A program made the translations under genes and the position numbers. DNA of 64,000 bases from Allopusillimonas soli. GTDB taxonomy: Bacteria > Pseudomonadota > Gammaproteobacteria > Burkholderiales > Burkholderiaceae_B. Position 1 is the stretch's first letter. Each line of letters begins with the position of its first letter. The stretch covers positions 1-64,000 of the forward strand of contig NZ_SDQC01000001.1 in NCBI RefSeq assembly GCF_004153445.1, in the 5' to 3' direction. Shown here piece by piece: positions 7,582 to 16,846 of this stretch. The notes beneath the pieces were generated by a model. That model was given only the letters and a program-made list of their open reading frames with translations, did no database searches and was not told the origin of the DNA.

Positions 7582-8924
7582 AGTCCACTCCATAGAGAGT
7601 CAATGTTTTCCTGCTCCAGATTCCAAAGCCTGTCCAATATCTCAACTGAATCTATTTCCATGGAACCCGCCCGTGCGCATGATGTGAATTTTTCATTAAG
7701 ATCCTCACGTGCCAATGGTCGGGAAGCATGTCCCGCAGCGTACACGACGGGTTCTGTTTCCAGCGTCCGTCCATCGGCAAGCAATATTTCTACCCAGTCT
7801 GCTTTGGCCGCACCTTGCCACTGCTCCGAGTATTCGGTTGCGTGGACAGTTTCAACACGGCTCATCAGGGCTTGCATCCTGGGATTAAGAACAACGGTGT
7901 CGGTGAGATCAGCCAGCGACACTCTACTGTGTAGCAGTGCACAAGCAGCGGCAAATTCAATACTGAATTTGGCTTCCAGGCCAGTCCGCGGCTGATGATT
8001 GCAAAGCACAGTGGCGTGTTCCGAACTTATATGAACCTTTACGCAGTTGATCATTTCCTCGGAGACATCAACGTCCTTTACCAGCGCTAATATCGAATCT
8101 ATCGTGCGATGCGTGTAGTAGCAGGTCGGATACTTCTTAATGCTCATTGGTTGGCTCTGAATGGTCCACTCTTTCCCTACTTCTGCAATTTCTGCGCTTC
8201 TAGTTACACGCCCAAATGGAGAAAACGCCTGCAAGAATCCTTGCGAATGATTCAACACATCGGCGCCAGCCGTGAACCCTTGCTGAGCAAGCTTCGCCGC
8301 CATGATTCCCGCCTGTGCTGCGCGACCTGCCTGAAAAGACTTGGCCATTGATCCAAAGTTAGCCATGAGCCCTGCGCTCTGAGTTGCACCAAGACCTATT
8401 GCGTGCGCAGCTGCGCCAGCATCCAGCCGAAGCAAGCGTGCGCAAGCGGCGGCGGCCCCTACAGAGCCAAATATGCCCGTGGGATGCCAGCCCTTCATGT
8501 GATGCATGTCCGATTCCCGCTGAGCCAGCTCACCCCATACTTGATATCCCACAACGTATGCGTCCAGCAATTCGCTGCCTTTTGCATTTCGCTCCTGTGC
8601 AAGGGCTAGCAACGCTGGCACCATAACCGCGCTAGGATGGCCTTTAAGCGAGACGTCGTCAAAATCGAGAACATGGGCCGCTGTTGCATTTATCAAGGCA
8701 GCGGCATCCGTGCCGACTAGATCGCACTCAAAAATCTCAATGGCATCACCTTTAGTAAAAGGCTTGTAAGCTCTGCTCAGTAGTGCAACAGCGTGCTCGA
8801 CGCGCCCTGCCATCATCGTTGCAATAGAATCAATGACCCCTCGCTTCGCGGCATCACGCGCAGATGAGTCGATTCCATACGCCTTGGTTGACGCAACGAG
8901 CTCGCCCAGATTTTGTGTCAGCAT
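7572..8924 (-). CDS. MmgE/PrpD family protein
   Basis: 450 residues from the ATG at 8924 (MLTQNLGELVAST), where family members usually start; an in-frame ATG at 8948 adds eight residues. The family shows in DSIATMMAGRVEHA, HVLDFDDVSLKGHPSAVMVPALLALA, GWHPTGIFGSVGAAAA and the lysine-rich SIKKYPTCYYTHRTIDS. Characterised members include 2-methylcitrate dehydratase, cis-aconitate decarboxylase (which makes itaconate) and iminodisuccinate epimerase, so the reaction cannot be named from sequence alone. It is the first gene of the catabolic operon, after the operator region at 8999-9076, and overlaps the FAH gene. Confidence 0.88.
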   Translation of the reverse strand: MLTQNLGELVASTKAYGIDSSARDAAKRGVIDSIATMMAGRVEHAVALLSRAYKPFTKGDAIEIFECDLVGTDAAALINATAAHVLDFDDVSLKGHPSAVMVPALLALAQERNAKGSELLDAYVVGYQVWGELAQRESDMHHMKGWHPTGIFGSVGAAAACARLLRLDAGAAAHAIGLGATQSAGLMANFGSMAKSFQAGRAAQAGIMAAKLAQQGFTAGADVLNHSQGFLQAFSPFGRVTRSAEIAEVGKEWTIQSQPMSIKKYPTCYYTHRTIDSILALVKDVDVSEEMINCVKVHISSEHATVLCNHQPRTGLEAKFSIEFAAACALLHSRVSLADLTDTVVLNPRMQALMSRVETVHATEYSEQWQGAAKADWVEILLADGRTLETEPVVYAAGHASRPLAREDLNEKFTSCARAGSMEIDSVEILDRLWNLEQENIDSLWSGLCG

Positions 8925-8998
8925 CCCGAATCCATTCCATGCATGCATCGAAGCACCAATAGCCCCCTGCTTTGGTCGCTGTCATGACATGCATAAGC

Positions 8999-9076
8999 AG
9001 GATAGGGGGGATGGGGCCATTAGGGAAGGCCCAAAGCGAAGATATCAGGTGGCTGATATTGCAGGTGCAGTATCAG
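8999..9076 (-). promoter_or_regulatory. Operator/promoter region of the catabolic operon
   Basis: ATATCA (9042-9047), six bases, TGATAT (9054-9059) repeats the palindrome found at 375-394. A second, imperfect palindrome overlaps it: CTGATATTGCAG (9053-9064) against GTGCAGTATCAG (9065-9076), ten of twelve bases matching. On the minus strand a weak promoter TTCCCT (9027-9022), 17 bases, TATCCT (9004-8999) would put the first operator about 58 bases upstream of the start, the same distance as at the Bug promoter. An alternative TTGAAA element further upstream cannot be excluded. Confidence 0.45.
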
Positions 9077-9157
9077 CCTTTCAACGCATGGATGATCAGG
9101 AATGGGGGCATCTGCTTTGACAACAATAACAGGCATCAATGCCTATCTGGTTGCCGC

Positions 9158-12100
9158 TCAAGGCGGTGGCTCCTTATCAGGCACCCTGTCTTTAGCTGGC
9201 GGTGTGGTTTCCTCGACCTTGGGCTCTTCCCATGTGCCGGTGATGTGGTATTGGGCAGTCATGGCTTCGGACAAGGGTGCCTGGAGGAAGAGTTGGGCAA
9301 GGAACGCGCCTATTCCGACTATGGGGTTGATGGCGATTCCGGCCGCGATCGCGGCGCCGCTGGCGTCGAGATCGGGGACAACGACGGCCTGCATATTGAG
9401 CGTTTCGTCGACAAGATTGGTATCGCCTTCGAGGACGATGGTGCCGGCGGGGCCAATGACGCGGTAGTCGTGCGTGGATAGCACACCGTCCGAGGCGACA
9501 AGGGTGCCGCGCAGGGTATCAAAAGGAAAACCCTCGCGCAGGAGACTGCCGGGACTGAAGTTCAATCGGGCAAGGCGCTTGACGGATTGCAGCGAAAGAA
9601 GTTCAAGAAGCCGGGCCGAGTATGAGTTGAGATTGCTGAAGCGGCCTTTGTCGAGCGCGATGTCCAGCGTGCCGCTGAGATCCTCGCGCTTGAAGGACCA
9701 GGGGATGTTCTTCCATTTGAATTCGCCGACCAGCGTGCCGTTTCCTCCTGAAAGAATATCTTTGTACTGAATGCGGTCCATGTAGGCTCCCATGTCCCGC
9801 ACGGTGGCGGCGGCCTTCAGGCTCAGGCCGCGCTGGGGCCCTGTGAGTTGCCAGGCACCCTGCCCGGTCAGTTGGGCCTCCGGTGTGCTCAACAGAATAT
9901 GATCCAGCCGCCAGCGCGTGCCGTGCGATTCTGCGCGTGCAGTCAGGCTCAGTGCGCCCACGTGGCGGCCATAGAGAGCAAGATCCTGCACGCGCAATGA
10001 AATGGGAGGAAGATCAAGGCCCTGATCCAGGTCGAGAGGCATCGATTTCTTTTCCTGCTCCGGCGCATCGGCGCTATGTGAGGCCGTTTTTGCCGGATGC
10101 GTGGCAAGTTGTTCGGGCGCATTGCCCAGGGCCAGGCGATTGAAGTCGGCTCGGATGGGTCCTTGGAGCTGGCCATGGTGTTCCTGCCAGCGTATGGTTC
10201 CCGCAGTGGTGCTTGCGCTGACGTCCGCCCGCCATTGTCCGGGTTCTGGCTGCAGTATGGTGAATGTAAGCTGGTCGAGCGCCATGCCGTGAAATTGTGC
10301 CGCATCACTTTGCAGGCGCAGCCGGGCCAAGGCAGGCATGAAGGGCTGGCCAGTGCCCGGCTTGGCATGTGCATTGCCTGGTGGCGGCTTGGCAGCTGCA
10401 CCGGAGGCGCCGTCCGACGACTGTCCGAGCTCCCGCCTCAACGCATTCCATTCATCCAGATTCACATCCGTAAAGCGTGCCTCGATGTTGAGGCCTTTGG
10501 CAGGCAGATCGGGATGCGCATATATGCCCAAGGCACCCGCCTGAAAAAAAGGCTGATCCGCCGCGCCTTCGCGATGAAGAAGACGGATGTCGACATCCGG
10601 CCCTATCTGCATGGCAAGCAGTCTGCCGGCGCCTTTGCGCTGCGGCGCCCAGACAGCCTTCACCTTGAGCGATTCCGCGGCGGCCTTACCCAACGGCGGC
10701 GGCATATCCGCCGAGAGGCCGCGCATATCTGTGCGGACAGTCAGTATGGCGGCGGCATCTGTTTTTCTCTGAAGAACAGCTGTGTAGGCGGCCTGGCCCT
10801 TGAGACGATCCACCGCTTTTATGGCGGCGTAGCTGGACAGCGCCTTGGCGGTCAGTGTGCCCCGCATGCGCAGGCCCTTGCCCTGGCCACCCAGTGCGCC
10901 GTCCATTTTCATGGCGCCGCCCAGCACCGTGCCCTTGATGCCCTGGGCTGTGGCGCCGTCCTGGGTAAATGCCAGCACGCCTTGCATCTGTTCGAATGCA
11001 GGCACACCTGGCATGAGATGCAAGGTATTGCCCTGAAAATGGATGGCGCCATCGACTTGCGTGTCGCTGGCATGCGTCAACGGTATAGTCAGCGCAAGAG
11101 GTACTTGCCAGTCGCCGCTTGCACGCGTGTCCTCGAACACATTGCCAAGCAGTTGCCCGAGCGGCGAGTGCGTCATCAGCCCCAGGTATGCGGTCGCGCC
11201 CCCCTCTGTTTCGCCCGAAATATCGAGAATGGGATCATGCTCGAGATCGGGAATGCGCGCGGCAAGCCGCGTGACCTGAACAGCCTGTCCTGGCGCGGGC
11301 TGCATGATCGCATGGTCTATATCCAGCCGCAGGTCGGCCCTGTGCAATAGCGCCCTGCCCTGCATGTCCTCGACGGCCGGCCATCCCTTTTCATTGCCAT
11401 GGGGTGGCAGATAATCGATGGTGGTATCGCTGAAGGCGCCCGCAATCCGAAAATCGCCCATCTCTGGCTGTTCCTGAAATGGGAAGTGCCGCAGGTTGCC
11501 GCGTAGTGTGAGCTCTGCGTCTTTAATGACGCCTTGAGTCAGCGCCTGGCTCATCCACTCTCGTGCGAGCTTGTTGACATGCTCCGGCAGGTAGTCGCCA
11601 ATGGCGGCGACCCGGGCATAATCCACCGTGCCGGTGATATCGGCAAGACCGGCCAGGCTACCGCCGCCTTGAGACCACCAGCCCTTCAGACGAGCTTGCG
11701 CATCGGTATTGGCCACGAACATTTGCGAGGCCGCGATGCGCAGTTGGCCATTGTCCTCCCGCTGCACCTGGCCCTGGCCCATGATGTGCTGGAGCGCAAT
11801 CGGTTGCGGGAAGGTGTGAGGATCAATGATCCGGACGCCTTGGCCGATCAGGCGATAGTTCAGGACACGGGAGCCGCCGGACTGCTTCTCGACGACCTGG
11901 CTGACCGGACCAGCCAGTTTTCCGACTCTGTGACCTTGAGCCAGGTGGGCATAGCCCCGGGCCGGACCGTCCAGGTATAGATGCAGCGCATCGCCGTCGA
12001 TGGTCAGGTTCTCGGTGGGATGCCAGCGCGGCGCCGCCATCTGGATATCCGTGGTCAGCCGGTTGTTTTCCGTCCCTGTCAGCGTCAATACTGCGCGCAC

Positions 12101-13036
12101 ATCCATCTGCCGGGCAGTCCAGCTTTCGGACGGCGTTATCCACGGTGCCCAGGCGGCGGGATGTATGGCCTTCAATCGCAGATAAATGCGGCCGTTCGCC
12201 TTGGCCGGAAGTGGCGGCAGGCGGCCAGAAGAGTCTATTTCGGCATGATGGGCCGAAGCCCCAAGCCCGTCTTGTCCAGCCTCGGAGGGCTGCGCGCTGC
12301 CAGAGGCGGACTCACTCACATGCTTGCCTATGCCGTCGGGCAACGCCAGCGTGGCGCGCGCATCGATCAGCGCGCCAAGCTCGGATGGGGGTGTGGCGGA
12401 AACAGAAATATTATGCTGACCCCCGTGATTTTCAACAACGACGCGAACTTCGTTGAGAGTCAGCGGTCGTGGGTCCCGGGTCTCGTCCGTCCAGCGCACA
12501 GTGGCATTGTCCAGCGTAATACGGCGCTGGCCACCCAGCCAACGCAGGAAATCCAACAAGCGTTCGGAGCGGGTGTCCTGCTCGCTGAAATCGATCGTTT
12601 GGCCCAATACATGCAGCTTGCCCTGCTCATCCCGGCGCAAATCGAGCACGATACCTGATGCCCGCAAGTCAAGAAACACAGGCCGCAAATGCAGCAGGCT
12701 GCGCCAATCCAGCCGGATGTCCAATCGCGATACGCGCAGGCTGTCATTTTGGGCCGCATTGTCGGCGCCGGGGCCTGATGCCGCGCCCGCCGGTGCGATG
12801 GTAACGCCGATCAGGCTAATGCGGGGGGCCAGGCCCGCCCACTCCGCCTGGATATGGTCCGCGCCGACATCGGTATTGAATCGCTGTGATACATATTGCT
12901 CTATCTGCGGGCGCCACTCGTCGATATGAGGCAGGATCCAGTAACGCACCCCCAACACACCCAGGCAGACCACGACATACAGCAGCAGCGCCAGGGCGCC
13001 TATGAGCTTGAGGATGTGACAGGTGAATTGACGCAC
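9158..13036 (-). CDS. yhdP: YhdP-type AsmA-like protein (DUF3971/AsmA2)
   Basis: 1292 residues, the expected size for the YhdP family (about 1270). One membrane helix at residues 10-33 (LIGALALLLYVVVCLGVLG) anchors it in the inner membrane; the rest is a long periplasmic beta-rich body. The start has the typical VRYWILPHIDEWRPQIEQYVSQRF segment, and the C-terminal AsmA2 domain runs through GGNGTLVGEFKWKNIPWSF and IAAGIAINPIVGIGAFLAQLF. In E. coli YhdP is one of the AsmA-like proteins that carry phospholipid to the outer membrane. It is divergent from glnE with about 130 bases between. The low-GC block ends at its 3' side. Confidence 0.85.
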   Translation of the reverse strand: MRQFTCHILKLIGALALLLYVVVCLGVLGVRYWILPHIDEWRPQIEQYVSQRFNTDVGADHIQAEWAGLAPRISLIGVTIAPAGAASGPGADNAAQNDSLRVSRLDIRLDWRSLLHLRPVFLDLRASGIVLDLRRDEQGKLHVLGQTIDFSEQDTRSERLLDFLRWLGGQRRITLDNATVRWTDETRDPRPLTLNEVRVVVENHGGQHNISVSATPPSELGALIDARATLALPDGIGKHVSESASGSAQPSEAGQDGLGASAHHAEIDSSGRLPPLPAKANGRIYLRLKAIHPAAWAPWITPSESWTARQMDVRAVLTLTGTENNRLTTDIQMAAPRWHPTENLTIDGDALHLYLDGPARGYAHLAQGHRVGKLAGPVSQVVEKQSGGSRVLNYRLIGQGVRIIDPHTFPQPIALQHIMGQGQVQREDNGQLRIAASQMFVANTDAQARLKGWWSQGGGSLAGLADITGTVDYARVAAIGDYLPEHVNKLAREWMSQALTQGVIKDAELTLRGNLRHFPFQEQPEMGDFRIAGAFSDTTIDYLPPHGNEKGWPAVEDMQGRALLHRADLRLDIDHAIMQPAPGQAVQVTRLAARIPDLEHDPILDISGETEGGATAYLGLMTHSPLGQLLGNVFEDTRASGDWQVPLALTIPLTHASDTQVDGAIHFQGNTLHLMPGVPAFEQMQGVLAFTQDGATAQGIKGTVLGGAMKMDGALGGQGKGLRMRGTLTAKALSSYAAIKAVDRLKGQAAYTAVLQRKTDAAAILTVRTDMRGLSADMPPPLGKAAAESLKVKAVWAPQRKGAGRLLAMQIGPDVDIRLLHREGAADQPFFQAGALGIYAHPDLPAKGLNIEARFTDVNLDEWNALRRELGQSSDGASGAAAKPPPGNAHAKPGTGQPFMPALARLRLQSDAAQFHGMALDQLTFTILQPEPGQWRADVSASTTAGTIRWQEHHGQLQGPIRADFNRLALGNAPEQLATHPAKTASHSADAPEQEKKSMPLDLDQGLDLPPISLRVQDLALYGRHVGALSLTARAESHGTRWRLDHILLSTPEAQLTGQGAWQLTGPQRGLSLKAAATVRDMGAYMDRIQYKDILSGGNGTLVGEFKWKNIPWSFKREDLSGTLDIALDKGRFSNLNSYSARLLELLSLQSVKRLARLNFSPGSLLREGFPFDTLRGTLVASDGVLSTHDYRVIGPAGTIVLEGDTNLVDETLNMQAVVVPDLDASGAAIAAGIAINPIVGIGAFLAQLFLQAPLSEAMTAQYHITGTWEEPKVEETTPPAKDRVPDKEPPP

Positions 13037-13165
13037 GTAGGAGTTCAGCCCGAGCAGTTATGATTTACAGTATTTCGTCATGTGCCCGGCGCCGGTAGCC
13101 ATGCCGCGCCGGATACGTGGAATCCGCGCCACATCCAGGCCTTGCTGACACAAAGTGATAGACCC

Positions 13166-15937
13166 ATGTCTCAACCCATTATATTAGAGTCGTCCCTGAG
13201 CTGGTCCGGCGCATTGCGACGCAAGCTGATGGCCGATGAAAGCTTTGCCTTGTGGCTGTCCAAGGCGGGGGGAGAGCCCGTGACGCGACGCGTCATCCAG
13301 GACTGGTTCGCGGAGCTGGGCGGAGGCGGCACACTGCCAGTAACAAACCTGCGGCATGTGCTGCGGCTGCTGCGCGCTCGGGTGTTTTATACGCTGATGG
13401 TGCGCGACATCAATGGCGAGGCCCCGCTGCACGAGGTCGTGGGTGCAATGTCGGCGCTAGCCGATCTGGCCGTGGCCGAAGCCTATAAAAGTGTGGTCAC
13501 CAGCCTCGTCGAGGTGCATGGCGTGCCGCGAGATCCGCATACCGGTCTGCCGCAGGAGATGCTGATTGTGGGCATGGGCAAGCTGGGCGGACGCGAGTTG
13601 AATGTATCGTCGGATATTGATCTCATCATGCTCTATGGTGAGGAAGGCGAGACCGATGGGCGCCGCAAGATCAGTCATCACGAGTTTTATGGCAAGGTCA
13701 CGCAGAGAATGATGCCTGTGCTCTCCGAGCCTGATGCGGACGGACAAGTGTTTCGCAGCGATCTGCGCCTGCGTCCGGATGGCGATTCGGGCCCACTGGC
13801 CTGGAGTCTGGACGCGCTCGAAAACTACCTGGTCGTGCAGGGGCGGGAATGGGAGCGCTACGCCTGGCTCAAGGGTCGTGTCATTCCCTGCAAGGCATTT
13901 GCCGACAGTGAAACAGCGGCCCAAAGAGAGCAACTTGAGCGGCTGCGCCGCCCGTTTGTTTACCGCAAATATTTCGATTTCGACGCACTGGCCTCTCTGC
14001 GCGGGCTGCGCGAGCGCATACGGCAAGACTGGGAACGGCGGGCATCGGCACGCAATGGGATAGACAGCATACACAACATCAAGCTTGGCGAAGGCGGTAT
14101 CAGGGAGATTGAATTCGTCGTGCAGTTGAGCCAGCTGATACGCGGCGGCCGGGCGCCCTCTTTACAACAGCGAACGCTGCTTACTGCACTGCACAAACAG
14201 AATAAGGCTGGCGTGATTGCGCCCGAAGTAGCGGAGAGCCTGGGCGCGGCCTACATCTTTCTGCGGCGGGTGGAGCATATGTTGCAGTATCGCGAGGACG
14301 AGCAGACGCATCTATTGCCGCGCGATCCTTCGCTATGCGAAGGGCTGGCGGCCGTCATGGGCATGTCGCGCGAAGAATTCGACCAGACCTTGGCCGATCA
14401 CCGCGCATTCGTGTCGCGCACCTTTCGTGATGCATTCCGCATTGCCGGCATGGGCGACGGCGAGGACAACGATCCGCCGCAACGCCTGCCTGAAGCACCC
14501 TGTGCGGATCTCGCCGATCACATCCGCCAAGTGCTGGGCGAGGACACGCCGCAGGCCAGCGATCTGTGCCGGCGCGTGGATTCGCTGCTGGAAAGCCACC
14601 GGATCCGCAGCTTGTCGGCATCCAGCCGCAAGCGTCTTGATGCGCTGCTGCCCGCCATCATGAGCGCATCGGCATCCACCGAGCAGCCTGCCATCACCGC
14701 GTCGCGCCTGCTGGAACTGGTAGAACAGGTTGCCCAGCGCAGTGCCTATCTGGCCCTGCTGGCCGAGTATCCGGAAACGCTGGCTCGGGTAGCGCGATTG
14801 GTAAGCGCCAGCCCCTGGGCCTCACAATACCTGCGCCGACATCCCATACTGCTGGACAGCCTGATCGAGTGGCGCACTCTGATGGCGCCCCCGGATTTTG
14901 AACAGATAGGCGCGCAACTGCGCAGCGAGCTGGACGCCTGTGTGCTGGCCGACGGGCAGGCTGACATGGAGCAGCAGATGAACCTGATGCGCGATACGCA
15001 GCATCAGGTCAGCTTTCAGCTGCTGGCACAGGATCTGGAAGGCGAACTGACGGTGGAGCAACTGGCCGACCGGTTGTCGGCGCTGGCCGATATGCTGCTT
15101 GCAGAAACCATTTCGCGGGTTTGGCCGCTGGTCCAGCCACGCGGGCAGCGGGACAACGTGGCGCCGCCCCGTTTCGCAATCATCGCCTACGGCAAGCTGG
15201 GCGGGAAGGAAATCGGCTATGCGTCCGACCTCGATCTGGTGTTTCTGTACGAAGATCCGAATACCGAAGCAAGCGAGCGCTATGCCAAGCTTGGCCGACG
15301 CATGGTGTCATGGCTATCGACTATGACCTCGTCCGGACGCCTGTATGAAATCGACCTGCGCCTAAGGCCCGACGGCGACGCGGGCCTGCTTGCGGTATCG
15401 CTGGAAGCATTCGAGCAGTACCAACTGAATCATGCCTGGGTATGGGAGCACCAGGCAATTACGCGTGCACGATTTGTGGCCGGCGACGCGCAGATTGGCC
15501 AGCGTTTCGAGCAAATACGCCGGCAGGTGCTGCTGGCGCCGCGAGAGGCTGGCAAACTCAAGGAAGAAGTGCGCGCAATGCGCGAACGCATCAGTGCCGG
15601 GCACCCTAATCGCAGCACGGACTTCGACCTGAAGCATGATAGAGGTGGCATGGTGGATGTGGAGTTTGTTACGCAGTACCTTGTGCTGCTGCACGCGCAT
15701 GAGCATGCCGCCCTGCTTGAAAACCTGGGCAACATCACCCTGCTGGGCATCGCAGCCAAGACGGGGCTGATTCCAGCCGACCTGGCCGAGAAGGCCGCAA
15801 ACGCCTACCGGGTGTTCCGCAAGCGCCAGCACGCCCTACGGCTGCAGGGCGCGCAAAAGGCGCGTATTCCCGATGATCAACTGGTGGAAGAACGCAACGC
15901 GGTAATGCAACTTTGGGATAAGGTGATAGGGGACTAA
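13166..15937 (+). CDS. glnE: Bifunctional glutamine synthetase adenylyltransferase/deadenylylase
   Basis: 923 residues from the ATG at 13166 ([10 protein letters not shown]); an in-frame GTG at 13082 would add 28 residues without a family match. Two nucleotidyltransferase domains are plain: the N-terminal deadenylylating one with [19 protein letters not shown], and the C-terminal adenylylating one with [20 protein letters not shown], each followed by RLRPDGD. Between and after them lie regulatory helical regions and the conserved [12 protein letters not shown]. GlnE attaches and removes AMP on glutamine synthetase in response to PII and glutamine. Ribosome site is weak. A single gene, followed by queH. 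Confidence 0.93.
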   Translation: MSQPIILESSLSWSGALRRKLMADESFALWLSKAGGEPVTRRVIQDWFAELGGGGTLPVTNLRHVLRLLRARVFYTLMVRDINGEAPLHEVVGAMSALADLAVAEAYKSVVTSLVEVHGVPRDPHTGLPQEMLIVGMGKLGGRELNVSSDIDLIMLYGEEGETDGRRKISHHEFYGKVTQRMMPVLSEPDADGQVFRSDLRLRPDGDSGPLAWSLDALENYLVVQGREWERYAWLKGRVIPCKAFADSETAAQREQLERLRRPFVYRKYFDFDALASLRGLRERIRQDWERRASARNGIDSIHNIKLGEGGIREIEFVVQLSQLIRGGRAPSLQQRTLLTALHKQNKAGVIAPEVAESLGAAYIFLRRVEHMLQYREDEQTHLLPRDPSLCEGLAAVMGMSREEFDQTLADHRAFVSRTFRDAFRIAGMGDGEDNDPPQRLPEAPCADLADHIRQVLGEDTPQASDLCRRVDSLLESHRIRSLSASSRKRLDALLPAIMSASASTEQPAITASRLLELVEQVAQRSAYLALLAEYPETLARVARLVSASPWASQYLRRHPILLDSLIEWRTLMAPPDFEQIGAQLRSELDACVLADGQADMEQQMNLMRDTQHQVSFQLLAQDLEGELTVEQLADRLSALADMLLAETISRVWPLVQPRGQRDNVAPPRFAIIAYGKLGGKEIGYASDLDLVFLYEDPNTEASERYAKLGRRMVSWLSTMTSSGRLYEIDLRLRPDGDAGLLAVSLEAFEQYQLNHAWVWEHQAITRARFVAGDAQIGQRFEQIRRQVLLAPREAGKLKEEVRAMRERISAGHPNRSTDFDLKHDRGGMVDVEFVTQYLVLLHAHEHAALLENLGNITLLGIAAKTGLIPADLAEKAANAYRVFRKRQHALRLQGAQKARIPDDQLVEERNAVMQLWDKVIGD

Positions 15938-15991
15938 AATAGACGTCATTCGCTGATTTTCACCGGCGCGCCGGCAGGCGCGTCCATTGCC

Positions 15992-16672
15992 ATGACAGAT
16001 ATTCAACGCCCTACGCTCGTACTCCCCGACAACCGCAAGAAGGTGCTGCTGCACTCCTGTTGCGCGCCCTGCTCCGGCGAAGTCATGGAAGCCATGACGG
16101 CTTCGGGCATCGATTACGCCATCTATTTCTACAACCCCAATATCCACCCTGATCGCGAATATGAAATCCGCAAGAACGAGAATATCCGTTTTGCGGAACA
16201 GCACGGCATTCCCTTCATCGATGCCGACTATGATCGCGACAACTGGTTCGAGCGTGTAAAGGGCCTGGAAAACGAGCCGGAACGCGGCCAGCGCTGCACC
16301 GTGTGCTTCGACATGCGCTTTGAGCGCACCGCGCTGTATGCGCACGAGCATGGTTACGACACCATCACCAGTTCCCTGGGTATATCGCGCTGGAAGAATA
16401 TGGCGCAGATCAATGATTGTGGTGAACGTGCCGCCGCTCGCTACCCCGAATTGATCTACTGGACCTACAACTGGCGCAAGGGCGGAGGTTCCGCACGCAT
16501 GATCGAGATCAGCAAGCGCGAGAATTTTTATCAGCAGGAATACTGCGGATGTGTCTATTCACTGCGTGATACAAACCGCCATCGTCGTGCCCAGGGGCGT
16601 GAGCGCATCAAGATCGGCATCAAGTTCTATGGCAAGGATGAGCTCGAGTTCAATCCGCCGCCGCAGTCCTGA
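15992..16672 (+). CDS. queH: Epoxyqueuosine reductase QueH
   Basis: 226 residues. QueH carries out the last step of queuosine synthesis in tRNA, the reduction of epoxyqueuosine, using an iron-sulfur cluster and a second metal. The key cysteines are present: [12 protein letters not shown] near the N-terminus, [12 protein letters not shown] in the middle and [11 protein letters not shown] near the C-terminus. [16 protein letters not shown] is also conserved. The cobalamin-dependent enzyme QueG is the usual alternative. queF, an earlier pathway gene, lies 12 kb away. The gene ends about 100 bases before the terminator it shares with clpB. Confidence 0.93.
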   Translation: MTDIQRPTLVLPDNRKKVLLHSCCAPCSGEVMEAMTASGIDYAIYFYNPNIHPDREYEIRKNENIRFAEQHGIPFIDADYDRDNWFERVKGLENEPERGQRCTVCFDMRFERTALYAHEHGYDTITSSLGISRWKNMAQINDCGERAAARYPELIYWTYNWRKGGGSARMIEISKRENFYQQEYCGCVYSLRDTNRHRRAQGRERIKIGIKFYGKDELEFNPPPQS

Positions 16673-16770
16673 TTCCCATTCTCCACAGCAAACGCCAGAT
16701 GCCTCAAGGCCAGGCGCTTGCAGCAAGAGGCAAGCCCGGCCATACGCCATAACTGGGCCGCATAATAAGA

Positions 16771-16803
16771 AAACCCCGCAGCGAGGCCGTCACCGCGGGG
16801 TTT
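16771..16803. terminator. Rho-independent terminator between queH and clpB
   Basis: AAACCCCGC (16771-16779) and GCGGGGTTT (16795-16803) form a nine-base stem with a 15-base loop. On the minus strand it is followed by TTTTCTTATT, a good T-rich tail after clpB; on the plus strand the tail is short, so it may work in both directions less efficiently for queH. Confidence 0.8.
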
Positions 16804-16846
16804 GAACGAGGGCTGGCCATCGTGCAATGGCCTATATGCCGTCGGT

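Noticed and set aside
10097-11350. Long open frame antisense to yhdP
   Set aside because: No family features, fully inside a strongly supported gene on the other strand.
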